A stretch of DNA of 64,000 nt from Macrobrachium rosenbergii (GCF_040412425.1 NC_089755.1:48014621-48078620); one strand, 5' to 3'; shown: positions 12,000 to 44,835, counted from the stretch's first letter. The notes: generated from the sequence alone by a model not told the origin. A program made the numbers and translations.

Positions 12000-13357
12000 A
12001 AAAAAAAGTATTTACCTAGTAAAAATTCAAACATCTAAGCTTCAATTCGTCCCTACAAAGTTACAAACCATCTTTTATATGAAGACTATCTCCTTGAAAG
12101 GGAGGTCTTCTCACAAAATATAGCCAGTGGTCTTCCAAAGAATCTGGGCATGAGCTTATAACCCTCTGCTCTGTCCCAAGACACTTCTGGCAAGTGACTA
12201 GTGAGACAGGGTATCACAACCTAAAAATGCCAGTCTTACTTAGTGAAAGAGTAAGGAAAGGCTGAGAGAGAGAGGGAAACTAGTTCTCCTTAGAAGAATC
12301 TGCTTCAAGACTTATGAATCATGGATGAACCCAAATAGGCTAGGCTGGGGAAAATTTCCACACCATCAAAACCTCCCTAAACACACTGCGCCAGCCATCA
12401 AGTCTTGCACTCATTTGTCATGTCCTCCTAAAAAGGCCCTTTCTATACAATATCTCTTATCCCTATCTTTTTAACACTTCCTAGTTACACCTCTTTTCTT
12501 CACGTCAATAAAATTCAGAAGCATACGCTTGTTTCACCAACCTAACATCCACCATTGTATCTTGAAGCACTTTCATTTCTTACGCCCCATATAATACACA
12601 AGCAATTCATTCACAGCTTACAATTTTCTTTTACTCGCATTCAACGCAACCCCTTCACTTTCAAAAATCCCTCTACACCTTGCCTCCCATGGACAATTTT
12701 GTGGTTTCTCCCCAAAACTTAAGCAAAACCCATGCAGTGTACCCTGCATACCCTACCATGTTCTCACCCTACCATCACTTATTTACTTCCACACACATCT
12801 ATAAAATTAGGTCACCATTTTTCCACTATCCATATCTATTTTCTCTGTTCCATCTTCCTGGTTTCTTGCTACTCTCAATGTTCCTCTTGCAAACATCTAA
12901 TATCAGCTTCTCTTGCAAACAATTTTCATATGCCTTTAACAATTTAGCAGTGTTGAAATGCAAATATATAACTGCTTAAATCACTCAGGTAGGTTACTAA
13001 ATAGCATTACACAACTTTTCAATCATAATTTTAATCTAGAGATAATAAATGCAGTGCCAGCAATTTATTACAATGTCCAATGCCACACCAAGAGACCTTT
13101 AAATAAAAAAATCCTGACTTGCCAAAAAATCACATTGAAAATCACCACAATGCTACTGTAAATCATAAACCTCTTGACGTTTCATGGTGAAAAAGTCTCT
13201 CATTACAGATACCAAATGATTAAGGACGTCATATCCAAAGATCAATCATCATGGGCGCCTTTCCAACTACACTGGCAAGTTGCAAACTTCCCTTTTTTAC
13301 AAAATCTAACCCAGAAAGTCAGTCTAGCAATCATATTTTGGCTATCATTCCATTACC
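12000..13357. other. Non-coding, possible old retroelement debris
   Basis: On the minus strand, 12480-12960 has G/A-rich phrases of a kind often seen in decayed decapod LINE 3' regions, but no frame survives and I cannot align it. The open frames at 12680-12979, 12732-12947 and 13174-13374 are not supported as genes. Confidence 0.25.
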
Positions 13358-13556
13358 GGATCTTTCCTAGATAGTGACCCCTAATGGTTTTAACCCACTA
13401 TGTATCCACTTTTGCAGCATGTTTTGTACAAGCCTGGTGGGATTAGTGTAAAAACAAACAAGAGACTGTATATATCAAAGATAATGACCCAAGGAAATAT
13501 TAGTCCTAGATAGCAACCCCCTAAAACCCTTGGGGGTCACTATCTAGGAGAGATCC
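13358..13556. mobile_element. MITE-like element with ~33-bp terminal inverted repeats
   Basis: The left end ggatctttcctagatagtgacccc (13358 on) is mirrored by ggggtcactatctaggagagatcc (ending 13556). Inverted similarity continues inwards to the 'gttttaaccc' and 'aaaaccctt' blocks. It is about 199 bp with no coding capacity. A partial internal copy, 'cctagatagcaacccc', is near 13505. No clear target-site duplication was seen. Confidence 0.65.
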
Positions 13557-13776
13557 CAATAACCCAAGTTAGGATCTCAAAATAGGCGATTTAAGGAGTA
13601 TGCCCTAGGTAATAGGTTAGTTAGTCTACTCTTAAAAATACATAGCCTGGCTTCTCCTTCCTTTACAGCAATGCACCAACAACCAGGAATCTTTGACCAT
13701 ATCACAGGCTTTCCCAAGACAACACACTTCAAAACATGGATTCCTACTCCTTCAACCCATATTGCCATAAGATAAT

Positions 13777-14508
13777 TAATAATAATAATAATAATATCAA
13801 TGACAATAACAATAACAGTAATAATAAATCATCTCCTGGTTCCCACCCATTTCATGTTAAACCAACTTGCCTTAGAATACCTCTCTGTGCTAGTATTAGA
13901 AACCTCAACTGTGACCAACATATAGGTTGATGCCACTTTTCCTAATGGCCTACTAACCTACATTTAATGTTTGGGGAAAGTTCCCCTAGCCAATTGGAAG
14001 GCTCCACACAACACAAAGGAGCTCTAGGCCATAGTTATGTAAAACATTAGGCTTAGCGTCATTTAGCCTAAATCTTGATTGTGAAATATTTTGCAAGGAA
14101 ATAAATGTTCGTGCTGTGGCACACTGTCATTTCCCTCCATTATTCTTTAGGTTAATTTCAAGCCTCTCTACCTAGGATACTATTAATATGTCTAGATTGG
14201 GGTACAGTTCTTCATCATCACTACAAAGTATGTAAACCTTCCAGCAAATATGAAATTACTATCCTTGGGCTATTAAAGCCTGTATGAGCAACAGGACCTA
14301 GGCTTAGGCTATGGACATTGTTAAAAAAAATCTCACCACCACTGGTTAAATTTTTACGAAAAAAAAATTGCCTATGCCTTGCCTAACCATGGATGCAGGG
14401 TTCCCTTTCGACTCAAGGGCAAGTTAAAATAATCTAACCCTTCGGGTCAGCCCTAGGAGAGCTGTTAATCAGCTCAGTGGTCTGGTTAAACTAAGGTATA
14501 CTTATTTA
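13777..14508 (+). repeat. Duplicated ~0.7-kb segment, copy 1
   Basis: After an AAT-rich microsatellite the segment runs from 'catctcctggttcccacccatttcatg' to 'gtggtctggttaaactaaggtata'. It is repeated almost verbatim at about 15009-15717. The last ~75 bp match the tail of the SINE at 56164-56457 in the opposite orientation. Confidence 0.85.
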
Positions 14509-14984
14509 TGGTAGAACTACATAGTAGCTCCGTGCTGGCGACCGCCTTCTAACTTAACTTTTTCTATAGTGTTTTGGTTGCTAATTATGATTTTACCTTT
14601 AATTTTTGGCGCTCGAGTGTAATTGACCTGTAATTAACCCCTGAAGTCCATCCAGCAAGGGGTTTCCATACGCGATCTTCACAAGACAGAGCACAGGTAC
14701 GTCTGTTTCGAACGGTTCATATCCCGTCCGGCAAGTGCAATAACTTGTTAACATATGGGTACCCAACCGCCCCAGGGCCAGTACTAAACACAGCGAAGGG
14801 GCATTCCATTTGGCCGACAACAAACAGATGCACCACCAGTATCAGAACCCCTAAAAGTGTAGAAAAAACCAGTTGAAAAGGTAAAAACAGGCGTGGAGCT
14901 AATATATAGAATTACAATAAATAATTATCAAATAAATAAATAAATAAAAATAAAAATTATACTAATACTAATTGTTAATGATAA
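14509..14984. other. Spacer between the duplicated segments
   Basis: It holds a patch of higher GC (14590-14820) that is open on the minus strand but without recognisable motifs. An AT-rich microsatellite (aataaataaataaat) follows at about 14923-14945. Confidence 0.4.
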
Positions 14985-15717
14985 TGACAATGATAATAAT
15001 AATAATAATAAACCATCTCCTGGTTCCCACCCATTTCATGTTAAACCAACTTGCCTTAGAATACCTCTCTCAGCTAGTATTTGAAACCTCAACTGTGACC
15101 AACATACAGGTTAATGCCACTTTTCTAATGGCTTACTAGCCTACATTTAATGTTTGGGGAAAGTTCCCCTAGCCAATTGGAAGGCTCCACACAACACAAA
15201 GGAGCTCTAGGCCATAGTTATGTAAAACATTAGGCTTAGTGTCGTTTAGCCTACATCTTGATTGTGAAATATTTTGCAAGGAAATAAATCTTCGTGCTGT
15301 AGCACATTGTCATTTCCCACCATTATTCTTTAAGCTAATTTCAAGTCTCTCTACCTAGGATACTATGAATATGACTGGATTGGGGTACGATTCTTCATCA
15401 TCACTACATAGTATGTAAACCTTCCAGCGAATATGAAATTACTATCCTTGGGCTATTAAGGCCTGTATGAGCAACAGGACCTAGGCTTAGGCTATGGACA
15501 TTGTTAAAAAAAAAAATCTCACCACCACTGGTTAAATTTTTATTTTTCATTATTTTGGACCCCAGCTTTTTACGAAAAAAAAATTGCCTATGCCTTGCCT
15601 AAACATGGACGCAGGGTTCCCTTTCGACTCAATGGCAAGTTAAAATAATCTGATCCTTCGGGCCAGCCCTAGGAGAGCTGTTAATCAGCTCAGTGGTCTG
15701 GTTAATCTAAGGTATAT
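14985..15717 (+). repeat. Duplicated ~0.7-kb segment, copy 2
   Basis: Near-identical to 13777-14508. It shares the AAT-rich start, 'ctagccaattggaaggctccacacaacac', 'gagcaacaggacctaggcttaggctatgg' and the SINE-like tail. It carries an extra ~25 bp near 15541-15566 (ttttcattattttggaccccagct) that is absent from copy 1. Confidence 0.85.
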
Positions 15718-18459
15718 ACTTATAGAGCCAAATCATTTATATATCAATTAATTCATCACAAAAATCCTTAATTAAAGTTTTCCTACTGGGAAAACTGCAA
15801 ATTTGCCCTTTCAAGGACTTTCAATGAGCCTAAATGTCGCGTACCCCGTAGAAAATCGCTAGGCTGGACCTATAGGGCTAGACCTACAGGATCCCAATTT
15901 ATGAACTAGCCGAATCAGTTCATTTCCCACCAATTTTTCCCGTATATAATGTCCCATGCACTATAATCAACACGTACGAATAAATTTTGAACTTAAATAG
16001 ATGGAATAACCTACGTAACAGCAGTGTAATGAAGTAGAATATATATGAAAGCCGGCTCATCCACACAACTGGTAACCATAACTCACTAGCTTCTTTCTAC
16101 TAACAGAGTTGGAGTGTAACTGAACGCAAAGTCGCTGGCAACTCGCAAGTCTTAATTAGTATAGTTACACTGTTCCGTTACGGAAAAGAAACTTCGCAGC
16201 CAATCAGGAGCCTCCACCAAAACGAGTCTGTAAAAAGTCAAAGATTAATGGCTGAAGGACTTTCTAACAGATTTTCCATCGACGAATGTGTATGATTTTC
16301 AAAAGGACAAAACCTTTCTCGAAAACCAATACAGATCACAGTGTTGATGGAGAACCTAAAATACAATAAAAACAACGACCAAGGAAATTTTAACCCAGCT
16401 TCACTACACATAAATTGCCTGGGCACTTGTCCAGCTTCCAGTTTGTTCTGATTTTATCCACTATAATAAAACTTATGGTATTTCTGGCAGCCAGTCTATA
16501 ACCTGTTGAGAGAAATGCGGCTATCTTGGACGGAATTAAAACACCATCTAGGGATTTTTTCAAGTACCTTCTTTAAAACAAAAAAAAAAAGCATTATTAA
16601 AGGGGGAACTAACCTATAAAAATTAACAGTACTCGGACGAAGAAACTTTTGATTGTAAAACAAATAATAATTGTAAAATGTTCAGTTACTAAGATATTAG
16701 AACAAAATATTTATATCTTGAATGTATTTATTGTCCAATCTATCACATTTTAATGGTATCGTCATAATTTTATTTTATGGTTTCGTCATAATTTTGTTTT
16801 TTATTATTTTCGTTTCGAAATTTGAGACAATACTGCTATGGACATCTATTGACAGCTTAAATAACTATGACAAAAATCAATATTAAATAGTATCTGGCAA
16901 CTTTATAATTGACACCAAATATATCTCTTCGATTTTACGTAAAATGTTCAAGATTTTATAAATTTGGCATAATCTATGAGTTCTATAAGATTTTAGATCA
17001 CTTAAAAGGCAAAATATAATTCAATCTTGCTGCTAAAATTATCAAAACAAATAAGAATTAAAATAATAATTAAGAACTCTGCTGTAATAGGCACGCAAAA
17101 AATAAATAGCTATTGTTTAATTTGTAAAATTTATAATTTAAAAATGTTTTATTACATAAATAGTACTATAATTAAAAATATTTAAAATTTTAATATTTTT
17201 TTTGTGCATCAAGTGATTGATAGAGTTGAAAGCTAGAAATCTTAAAGACTTTTTGCTAAATCTGACTGGTAATAAAAAGACAGACGAATCTCCAAAATTG
17301 TCATACATAAAAGTAAAACACTACATAATGGTCATTAATTTTATGACAAATGGAAAATGAATTATTTTTTATCATTAAATCTTATATAAATAGATGATTT
17401 TTTATTCATTCTAAGATTACTGCATCGATTCGTGATAATTATGCTGTGTTCTAATTATATCTCTACGTCGGTTTTGGACAACTACCTCAAACTGACACAG
17501 AAGTACAATTCAACACTGTCTTCATTATTCTTTACGATGAAAAGAAAGCATGTGAATTTATCAGACTGTAATAAATACCTATATGAATTTATTTATATTC
17601 ACTCCAAAGCTACTTTATTGTCTACTCGACGATTCGTTACCGTGATTTTGTGTTTTACTTTTATAATGATATCAATTTTAAGATTCTTCTGCCAACGGTT
17701 TTACCAGACAGGATAGAGAAATAATCCTTTAGGATTTCGATTTATTTATCAAAATTCATCTTATTTGCAAAAAATATTAAATATTCTTTAAATTATTATT
17801 CTTATGTGTATAGATAATTTTAAAAATTTATGATAAATTAAAACTTATAACAGTAGTTATTCTTTTGTACTGCCTTGCCATAAGTTGCTAATTATTATTT
17901 TTTCGATATTTTTCAAATTAAGCTGGAACTAAATTTAAACAAAATAAATTAGAATGTTTTATATAACCCATAAATTATGCTACTTCGACGAAATTATGCA
18001 TATATTAAGCAAAACTGAAGGAAACCTCATATTGTGCAAAGGATATTATTACCAGTTAAATTTACTATAAATTTTGGCTTTATAGTACTTCAATAAATGT
18101 CTCAAGTAACATTATTACGAATTTCAAAAAGTATGAAACTGCACGGTAGTATCGCTAAAATGGATCATTTTATGATTATTATTTGCAATTTAGCCAGAAG
18201 TTTCATTACATTTGGCTTGACCAGTGATGACTCAACTTAGGATGTCAGCTAATGTTTATCCCTGTGAATAGGTTTGGTCAATCTGCTTTTACACATATTT
18301 GTAACTGCATTTATTGAATTGTTCTATATATTCCAAGTGTCAAATACAACACTGCAAGAGCAGTCGTTTTTTCAACCTAAATCTTAATATCTTGCATCAA
18401 TTGGCCCATATACTCATTATAATCACTCATTTATAAGTTATCATCTAGCAATGAATCCC
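15718..18459. other. Very AT-rich intergenic stretch; CCAAT-like motif near 16200
   Basis: 16010-16220 is less AT-rich and carries 'cagccaatcaggag', which contains a CCAAT box, so it could be a promoter. I found no first exon attached to it. 16600-18440 is strongly AT-rich with no coding features. The 94-codon open frame at 17432-17716 has no recognisable domain. Confidence 0.4.
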
Positions 18460-18680
18460 AGTGGGGGGTGTGCCATTAGTGCAACTCACCCGGTGCACTA
18501 TAGACATCACTTAAGGGTTTTGCAACATTCCTTTGGCCCTTACCTGCAACTCCTTTCATTCCTTTTATTATACTTCTGTTCATTTCTTTAATCTTACTTT
18601 TCACCCACTACTAAAAATTATTTCAACGTTATTGTCAGGGCTAAATGACCTCATAGGTCCTAGCATTTGGCATTTTCTAA
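18460..18680 (-). repeat. Dispersed repeat family A, copy 5 (inverted, degraded)
   Basis: On the minus strand it carries the landmarks 'gccaaatgctaggacctatgaggtcattta' (18642-18671) and, further on, 'ggaatgaaaggagttgcaggtaaggg', then 'cttaagtgatgtctatagtgcaccgggtg'. Confidence 0.7.
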
Positions 18681-19009
18681 AATGTATATTCAAATTTTTA
18701 AAAGCAATGAATAAAGCAAATAATTCTAAGTTACTGTACACATGTTAATATCAAAAGACTGCTCAGTTTGATTTATCGTTTCTTTCTCTCTCTGACTTAC
18801 GATTCAAGAGAACACTTGTATCCATGGTTAGCATTTACAACTATAATTCACCCAAAATTGAGTATTTTACGCCCACAGTCTTATACAGTTAATATGTTAT
18901 CAGTACATTCCTTCACTACATTGTTACCAACACAAACTTTAGTCTCATTTTTTTTTAAACACTCCTTCTCAATACTGCCACAGTAGGTCAGCGGGAGACA
19001 GTATTTTGC

Positions 19010-19235
19010 CGTGTACCCTGCCAAAACATAACATTCTCTGCAGAGTCCCTTCAGCCCTTAGCTGCAAGTCCTTTCTCCCATTTTGCTTTCCACCCTCTCC
19101 TAACAAGTGTTTAATAGTGCAACTGAAAGGTTGTCCCCTGTTACACTCTTAAAATCTCTTAACTGTAAGTTTCCCTTACAGCACTGAATGACCTCATAGG
19201 TCATTGTGACTAAATTTTATACTCCATTCCAAAAT
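19010..19235 (-). repeat. Dispersed repeat family A, copy 6 (inverted, degraded)
   Basis: On the minus strand: 'aatgacctatgaggtcattcagtgctg' (about 19180-19206), then 'gtgtaacaggggacaacctttcagttgcactatta', then 'ttaggagagggtggaaagcaaaatgggagaaagg'. The landmark order matches the other copies. Confidence 0.75.
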
Positions 19236-21820
19236 ATAATATTTATCACCTTTATCATGAATGGCCTCTCGAATTTAGAGCTCACATTTTAGACTGTTGT
19301 AGGAAGGCACACATTTTGCCTTAAAATATGATGCCAAAATTTTTCTGACTATTACTGTTTGTGGGGTTTTTTTTATACCATTATTGTTGGGCAAACTACT
19401 CATGGAATTTTCCCCCATCCATACTGCACTAACAGTTGTAAAGGACCACAGTTGAAAACTAAGGTATTTTCGTTTGTGGCGGTCGGACAGTTATCATCAT
19501 CAAAAGCCTTAGTGGAATGCACTTGTGTCTCATGAGGAGCATGCCTTACCTATGCTTCATGTCTCATTGCAAATAGAACTGAAATAATTTAACTAAAAAA
19601 ACCTGCTTTATATGTCCAACAATAATGGAGGACACATGGATTTTGGGTTGGGAAACAAAACCTAATGACAGACAGAGATGAATCCTAACCTAACCTGAGG
19701 AGTTGCATCCTACTTTACTGGAAGGGACACTGGACTCCCATGCTAGCCTAATTTTGGTAATTTGTTGTACTCTTCACGATTATCCTGAAAGGATATGGTT
19801 GACCTTTAAACAATCCTTAACCTAAACTGACCCTATAACTATGGTTTCCCATGTGGTCACCAACCAGCTTGAGGCACAGGGTGTGTTGTAATGGGTTAAC
19901 CAAACATTTGAGACAAACAAATGTCAAATTCGATACAGCCACGTCAACAACTATCAGAAAAACCATATGACATTTGAAATTACTTACTTTCTGGATATTT
20001 GCTGTTATGGGAACCTTTACACTTCCAAATCCAAACTCTTATCCTGATCATAGACTTGCCACAACAAGGACATTTCAGTAACAGCACTGACACCACACAA
20101 CCAAAAAAAATAAAAAAAAACACAGCCTTCTACCTAAGAGATTCTTTAAACTATGAAAATCATCTGATGCACTGGGACTAATACACCCTAAAACTGCAAA
20201 ACTAGCACCACCTAGTGGACAAAACTGAAAAGGAATCATACCTTTTGTTAGACAATAAAGCATTTAAGAAAATTTTTGTTGGTTGATTGCAATTATGGTA
20301 GAGTAATTTTGAAAAAGATAGCTAGAAGGCACATCTTCAGGCTGAATGCACTTCTGACTCTCCATAATATGGCAAGATATCAAAAAAATTGTAATATCTA
20401 TAACTATACACTGCAATGATTTTGTAGAGGAAAAATGTCATAGAATAGACTGAAATGCGTGGTAAAAGTTATTTGCACTGTATCTAATTACAGTGCTGTT
20501 TTAAAAGTAATATCTCTTAAAAAGAAAAAAGTAAAATGCAACTTGAAAAGGATACATCCCAATCTAACCTCACCTCAAAGGCAACTCCCACTTGTCCAGG
20601 GATTTCACATCTCTCTTCCCTATACCATCCTCTATGAGACATCATTTTAAATGGTTACACCCTAACCTAAATTCACCCAGGCCTCACTATCTTACAGACA
20701 AAGAGGGCTTCTCACCCCTCCCCGTACAGATTCACACATAAAGCACCAAAATTAAAAGGATAAAGCCGAACGAGAGAAAAATACCTGGCCCAACCGAACC
20801 TCATCTGTTTCGTTATCCTACCTACCAAAAGAAGAGTGGGATCTGGAGGACTTCTAATTTTCATTCTCAGACAAACATAGTAGGCTGTGTTTGTGCTGGT
20901 GACAAAGTGCCACATGTGAAAAAACTCTTCTTTGCTACAAAAGATCTGCAACATCCTCTGTAATGCAAGAATCAAAAACTGAAATGTGACAAACTTGCTT
21001 AATAGATACTTCATCATCACCTTGAACACCCATGCCCCTAAGGGCATCTGTGAAATTCTGCCTCTTACGCCTTACACAAATCTGCATCCTCCCTTCTCAT
21101 AGCTCTCATCCAAGTAGGTCTGAGTCTTCCAACTCTTCTGGCATCCACAGAAGCCCACCTGAAACTATCACAGTCATCTCCCAAGGTTTGTGAAAATGAC
21201 ATGTCCAAGCCATCTTCACCCGCTTTCATAAGCCTTCTTAAGTACTTTACTGAATAATTTTTCTGACAATGCAGTCTCACTAAAACCCTTTACAAAAAGA
21301 AGTTCTGTCTGCAATTTCCTGATTCTGGTATCTCAGACATTTTATAACATACTGCAATCTATAAATTCATTCTTCTCAAAGCTAAGAACTTTCAAAATGT
21401 CCCTTAATTTAACATCACATGCTGTAACAATCTCAACTGCTAGTTGTTAGCACGAAAAAATAATGAATAAAAATTCATATCAGGTAAAAAGGCTTGTTCT
21501 CATGACAACATATTTTATTGTATCCTGAGTTTACAAGGATCATTTTATTGTTACATCATTGCCAGTGGTCTGTGTCGGATTGTTAACAGGAGGAGGCTTG
21601 AAAAATATTATGCAATTGAGTCATTTTTGTGATATAAATAAATATAACAGCAATATAGCAGACCTCGAGCAGAGATGAATGGACATTATATTACTGTACA
21701 TCGTTTTAAGAACTTCCATTCATTTCAGTAACTATCTATAACCAACTTACATTTAAGTACTCTGATCAAATACTCTCAGATCTATGAGAGACTTAATTTG
21801 TTCTTAATTTTATATTCTGG
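19236..21820. other. Non-coding stretch with degenerate traces
   Basis: 20712-21047 and 21065-21280 are open on the minus strand. The second ends in RRVGRLRPTWMRAMRRED, faintly like the GRPRxTW tail of LINE reverse transcriptases, but too short to call. A short CCTAACCTAACC tract at 19684-19695 resembles the arthropod telomere unit. Confidence 0.3.
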
Positions 21821-21832
21821 AACTTTCTAACA

Positions 21833-21948
21833 TTTTCTAATACTTTTCGATCTCAAAACATTGCTCATAGTTTTTCTAATATTTTTCGATCTCAAAACAT
21901 TGCTCATAGTTTTTCTAATATTTTTCGATCTCAAAACATTACTAAAAG
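21833..21948. repeat. Tandem repeat, ~47-bp unit, ~2.5 copies
   Basis: 'tctaatatttttcgatctcaaaacattgctcatagttttt' occurs three times, the last truncated. It lies downstream of the GALE stop codon. Confidence 0.85.
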
Positions 21949-22114
21949 GTCATAATTAAGATCAAGAGTTGCATTTATTGTTATTTGTGCCATATTAAAC
22001 GTTTTTCATTCTTCCCAAATGGGAGTGTTGGGGGGTTGGGTTTAAACTCGTAAAACCCACACTACAAACAGCCTTGCATTAAGCAGCTTTGAATGGGTAA
22101 CCTTGTGCTCTGGT

Positions 22115-22120
22115 TTTATT
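22115..22120 (-). terminator. Candidate GALE poly(A) signal AATAAA
   Basis: TTTATT on the plus strand reads AATAAA on the minus strand, 40 nt after the GALE stop. This would give a very short 3'UTR. Further AATAAA hexamers occur near 21541, so the true site is uncertain. Confidence 0.35.
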
Positions 22121-22160
22121 CAGGTTCTTCTGAGTAAATGGAATGTCCTCACGAGTAAGC

Positions 22161-41859
<19,699 letters not shown>

Positions 41860-41897
41860 TGCAAACCTTGATCTTGAGGACAACTTCTGAGCGTCAC
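41860..41897 (-). other. GALE exon 2, 5'UTR part
   Basis: 38 nt between the acceptor and the ATG. It is open in the GALE frame (ends ...SRSRFA before Met) but has no Met of its own. Confidence 0.5.
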
Positions 41898-42168
41898 CTA
41901 TAGTAAAAAAAAAAAAAAAAATGTCGAAAGACTGGTAAGCAAAGTTGGAAAGTACAACAACTTGAATCTTCAAAATTCTTTTTTTATGCAAAAAACGAGT
42001 ATCATTTTATACTGATTTCATTTCTGTGCGGAAAGAACAATGCAGGCTTATTTATTTTCTCATACAAAATTGATTGTCATTATTTTATACAGGTTGCACT
42101 GGGGATGAAAAAAGGAGTAATTATAGTTTGATAGAACATTTTTACCATTTACTTATTTTCTCTTAACA

Positions 42169-42169
<1 letters not shown>

Positions 42170-42255
<86 letters not shown>

Positions 42256-42289
42256 AAGAAGAAGAAGAAGAAGAAGAAGAAGAAGAAGA
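42170..42289. repeat. Compound (AAT)n-(AAG)n microsatellite, ~120 bp
   Basis: About 58 bp of AAT followed by about 62 bp of AAG. The poly-Leu/poly-Ile frame on the minus strand is an artefact. Confidence 0.97.
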
Positions 42290-42879
42290 TGCTTTCCAAG
42301 AATAAAAAAACACCATTTCTGTTGTGAAGAGGTTTCTAGTAGCACTGGAAGATTTCAGTTTTAGACCATTATGGTATCTCGCTACAAATAAAGACTTTAA
42401 TTCCAGTAAGTAAAAAGTCTCTTTTTAAATGAGTAAGGTCCTCACTGTTCTCAAAACCGTCGGGTTGGAATCGTTGCTCCGTCTTTTACCGCTTTGGAAA
42501 TTCACCTCCTCCTTCGTTTTCCCAACATACTACACCTCTCCATGTCCTAAGAAAAAATTTTTTTCCCTCATAGTTTTCTTTGTTATTTTTTTTTTTTTTT
42601 TTGTCTGACCCGAGCTATATGAGCTGAAGATTGCCCTTTCAATCGGCTTATGCCTTGCCTGAATGCTTCAAATTGTGTTGGAAGATTTACTAACACTAAG
42701 GACCATTGCTTGGTGATTTTGGACAAAAATGTTACGCCAACATTTCGGGGCTTGTTTGTCTTCTGATACAGACCAATATCCAAAGAATACCTTGGATATT
42801 GATGTAGACCACCACTAACTAACGCAAGCGCGTGCCGCACACACACACCCACACACACACACACATATATATATATATG

Positions 42880-43110
42880 GGACTTAGTGATCTAGCGGTC
42901 ACGATACTTGACCATCCAGTGGGAGAACCAGCAATACATAGTTTTGGGGTGCATTGGTCCTCTGTTGACCTAAACAATTAATAAAGTACCTGGTAGTTAG
43001 TCGACAAAGGTAAGCTGCAACCAGGGTGGATAAAAACGTGAATTCGAAACCTTATCCCAAAATGCTTGCTCAATTTTCAGGGCAAAAAAGTCATACAAGA
43101 GAGCATATAC
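42880..43110 (+). mobile_element. tRNA-derived SINE-like element (degraded)
   Basis: 'gacttagtgatctagcggtcacgatacttgacc' resembles a tRNA-type A box. 'caattaataaagtacctggtagttagtcgac' followed by 'gctgcaaccagggtgg' resembles the body of common marine-invertebrate SINEs. The B box is poorly preserved and the ends are not defined. Confidence 0.5.
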
Positions 43111-43450
43111 AAAATAGCACAATAAAATCATGTAAAAAGAATTATATAACATTTAAAATTTAACAAGAAAGCATGACGAAATACACGAAGTAAAGTTAGA
43201 ATATATATAAAACTAACCAAAAAAAAAAACAAATTCACACTTGAAAAAAAAATTTTAAACACCGAAAAATGCAGCATCCTTTACTTGGGTAAGAATCATT
43301 CCCCGTAATGTCTCGAAATTCCTTAATACAGAACAACTCTGAGACTAAACAAACTTCAGTTACCTAAAGAGTAAAAGAGAAAGAAAACCCACAAGATAAC
43401 AAAAACGTAAAAACTAAAAAATAAACTCATCTAATGAACACAAACCTTAC

Positions 43451-43560
43451 CTGCGCACAATTTGGTTCCCGTGAGAACTCGATGTTTCCCAAAACTGAGC
43501 TGCTCATAGACTAAGACAGCCTCTCTCTACGCGATGGCCCCTTCCGTTAAAACGGGAAGT
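43451..43560 (-). promoter_or_regulatory. Candidate GALE first exon (5'UTR) and promoter region
   Basis: On the minus strand a low-AT segment ends in a strong donor, TGTGCGCAG|gtaaggtttg, at 43451. The region above (43560-43760) is CpG-rich for this window (gcgaggggaggcgacg, ccgcgccgtgc). Splicing to exon 2 at 41897 gives a 5'UTR with an in-frame stop before the GALE ATG. It also creates a short upstream ORF from ATG 43507-43505 that ends just past the GALE ATG in another frame. The transcription start is not determined. Confidence 0.45.
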
Positions 43561-43790
43561 AACGGAAACCTAAGTGAATATCGCCTTTGGTTTGACCATT
43601 AAAGAATGGAGTGAAATCCTTTATCCGCTGTCGATTCGCCATTAAGAGGCAATGGCGAGGGGAGGCGACGATGAAGAGGCAGCGTGATAATATGGTAGTG
43701 ACGTCATGGTTTCCTTCAAGGCGTTATACCGTTACCGGCACCTGCCGCGCCGTGCTTCGTGTGTGTTTTACATTGCACGCGTCAAATATT

Positions 43791-43795
<5 letters not shown>

Positions 43796-43857
<62 letters not shown>

Positions 43858-43928
43858 AACACTTGAACATCAATTTCCAACAGGCTTCATAAGCATGGGA
43901 CGGATATCTTTCACTAAATAAACAACTG

Positions 43929-44004
<76 letters not shown>

Positions 44005-44008
44005 ACAG
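43796..44008. repeat. Two compound (CT)n-(CA)n microsatellites
   Basis: CT then CA at 43796-43857, and again at 43932-44008, separated by about 75 bp of unique sequence. They lie just upstream of the candidate GALE promoter. Confidence 0.96.
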
Positions 44009-44619
44009 CCTTCATTACTATTAACAACGGTTTGTAGCCAAGTCTTCCAATGGAGATATATCAAATTCTAAAATACGTTTTAACTTTTGCTCCTGTTTAC
44101 GTGCAATAATTTAATTTTACATCGCATTTATCATAACCGAAAACCACAAACAAAAGGGTTTAGTTTAGCATGGAGAGAGAGGCCTGGGGAAAATTTATAA
44201 TAAAAGGAAGTAAAAAAAAATAAATAAATCACACTGAGCAACAAAAGATACTGAAAAATGTTTAGTATTGAAACTACAACAATATGTAACACAATATGCA
44301 ATAATATGAAACGTCCAAAGAAGATAACATCACCCGCATAAAAACAAGAAGTGACATGACAAAAATCATTGCTATGCTAACCTCCAAACCTTATCGTTAC
44401 CCGTCGTACAGGAATTGCAGATATGAAAGTGACAGGTTAATTACAGATATGAAAGTGACAGGTTAACAGCGTGGTGTAGAGACCCAGGCAGACTCCTGAA
44501 CGACGCATCATCTACCTTAACTCTTAATGTTAATGCCATTCAGCGCGTCTTTTGAAATATTAAATGTGGAGGAGAAAACTAGGAATAATAATGCGTGTTA
44601 TCTTTTTTTTTATCTCTTA

Positions 44620-44674
44620 TATCTTGTTTTGAAAGTTCATGCCCTTCTGGGCTTGTTTTGTGTGAGTGTTTGTT

Positions 44675-44731
<57 letters not shown>

Positions 44732-44780
44732 CTCGTTTTGAAAGTTCATGACTTTCCGGGCTTGTTTTACAAGAGCGTTT

Positions 44781-44835
<55 letters not shown>

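Noticed and set aside
19684..19695. CCTAACCTAACC as interstitial telomere repeat
   Set aside because: Only about two and a half units, and similar short motifs are scattered through the window, so chance is likely.
20712..21280. Two minus-strand frames with a faint LINE-like ending
   Set aside because: Only GRLRPTW-type resemblance over a few residues, too little to call an element.
42163..42345. Poly-Leu/poly-Ile frame resembling a membrane segment
   Set aside because: Translation of AAG and AAT arrays.
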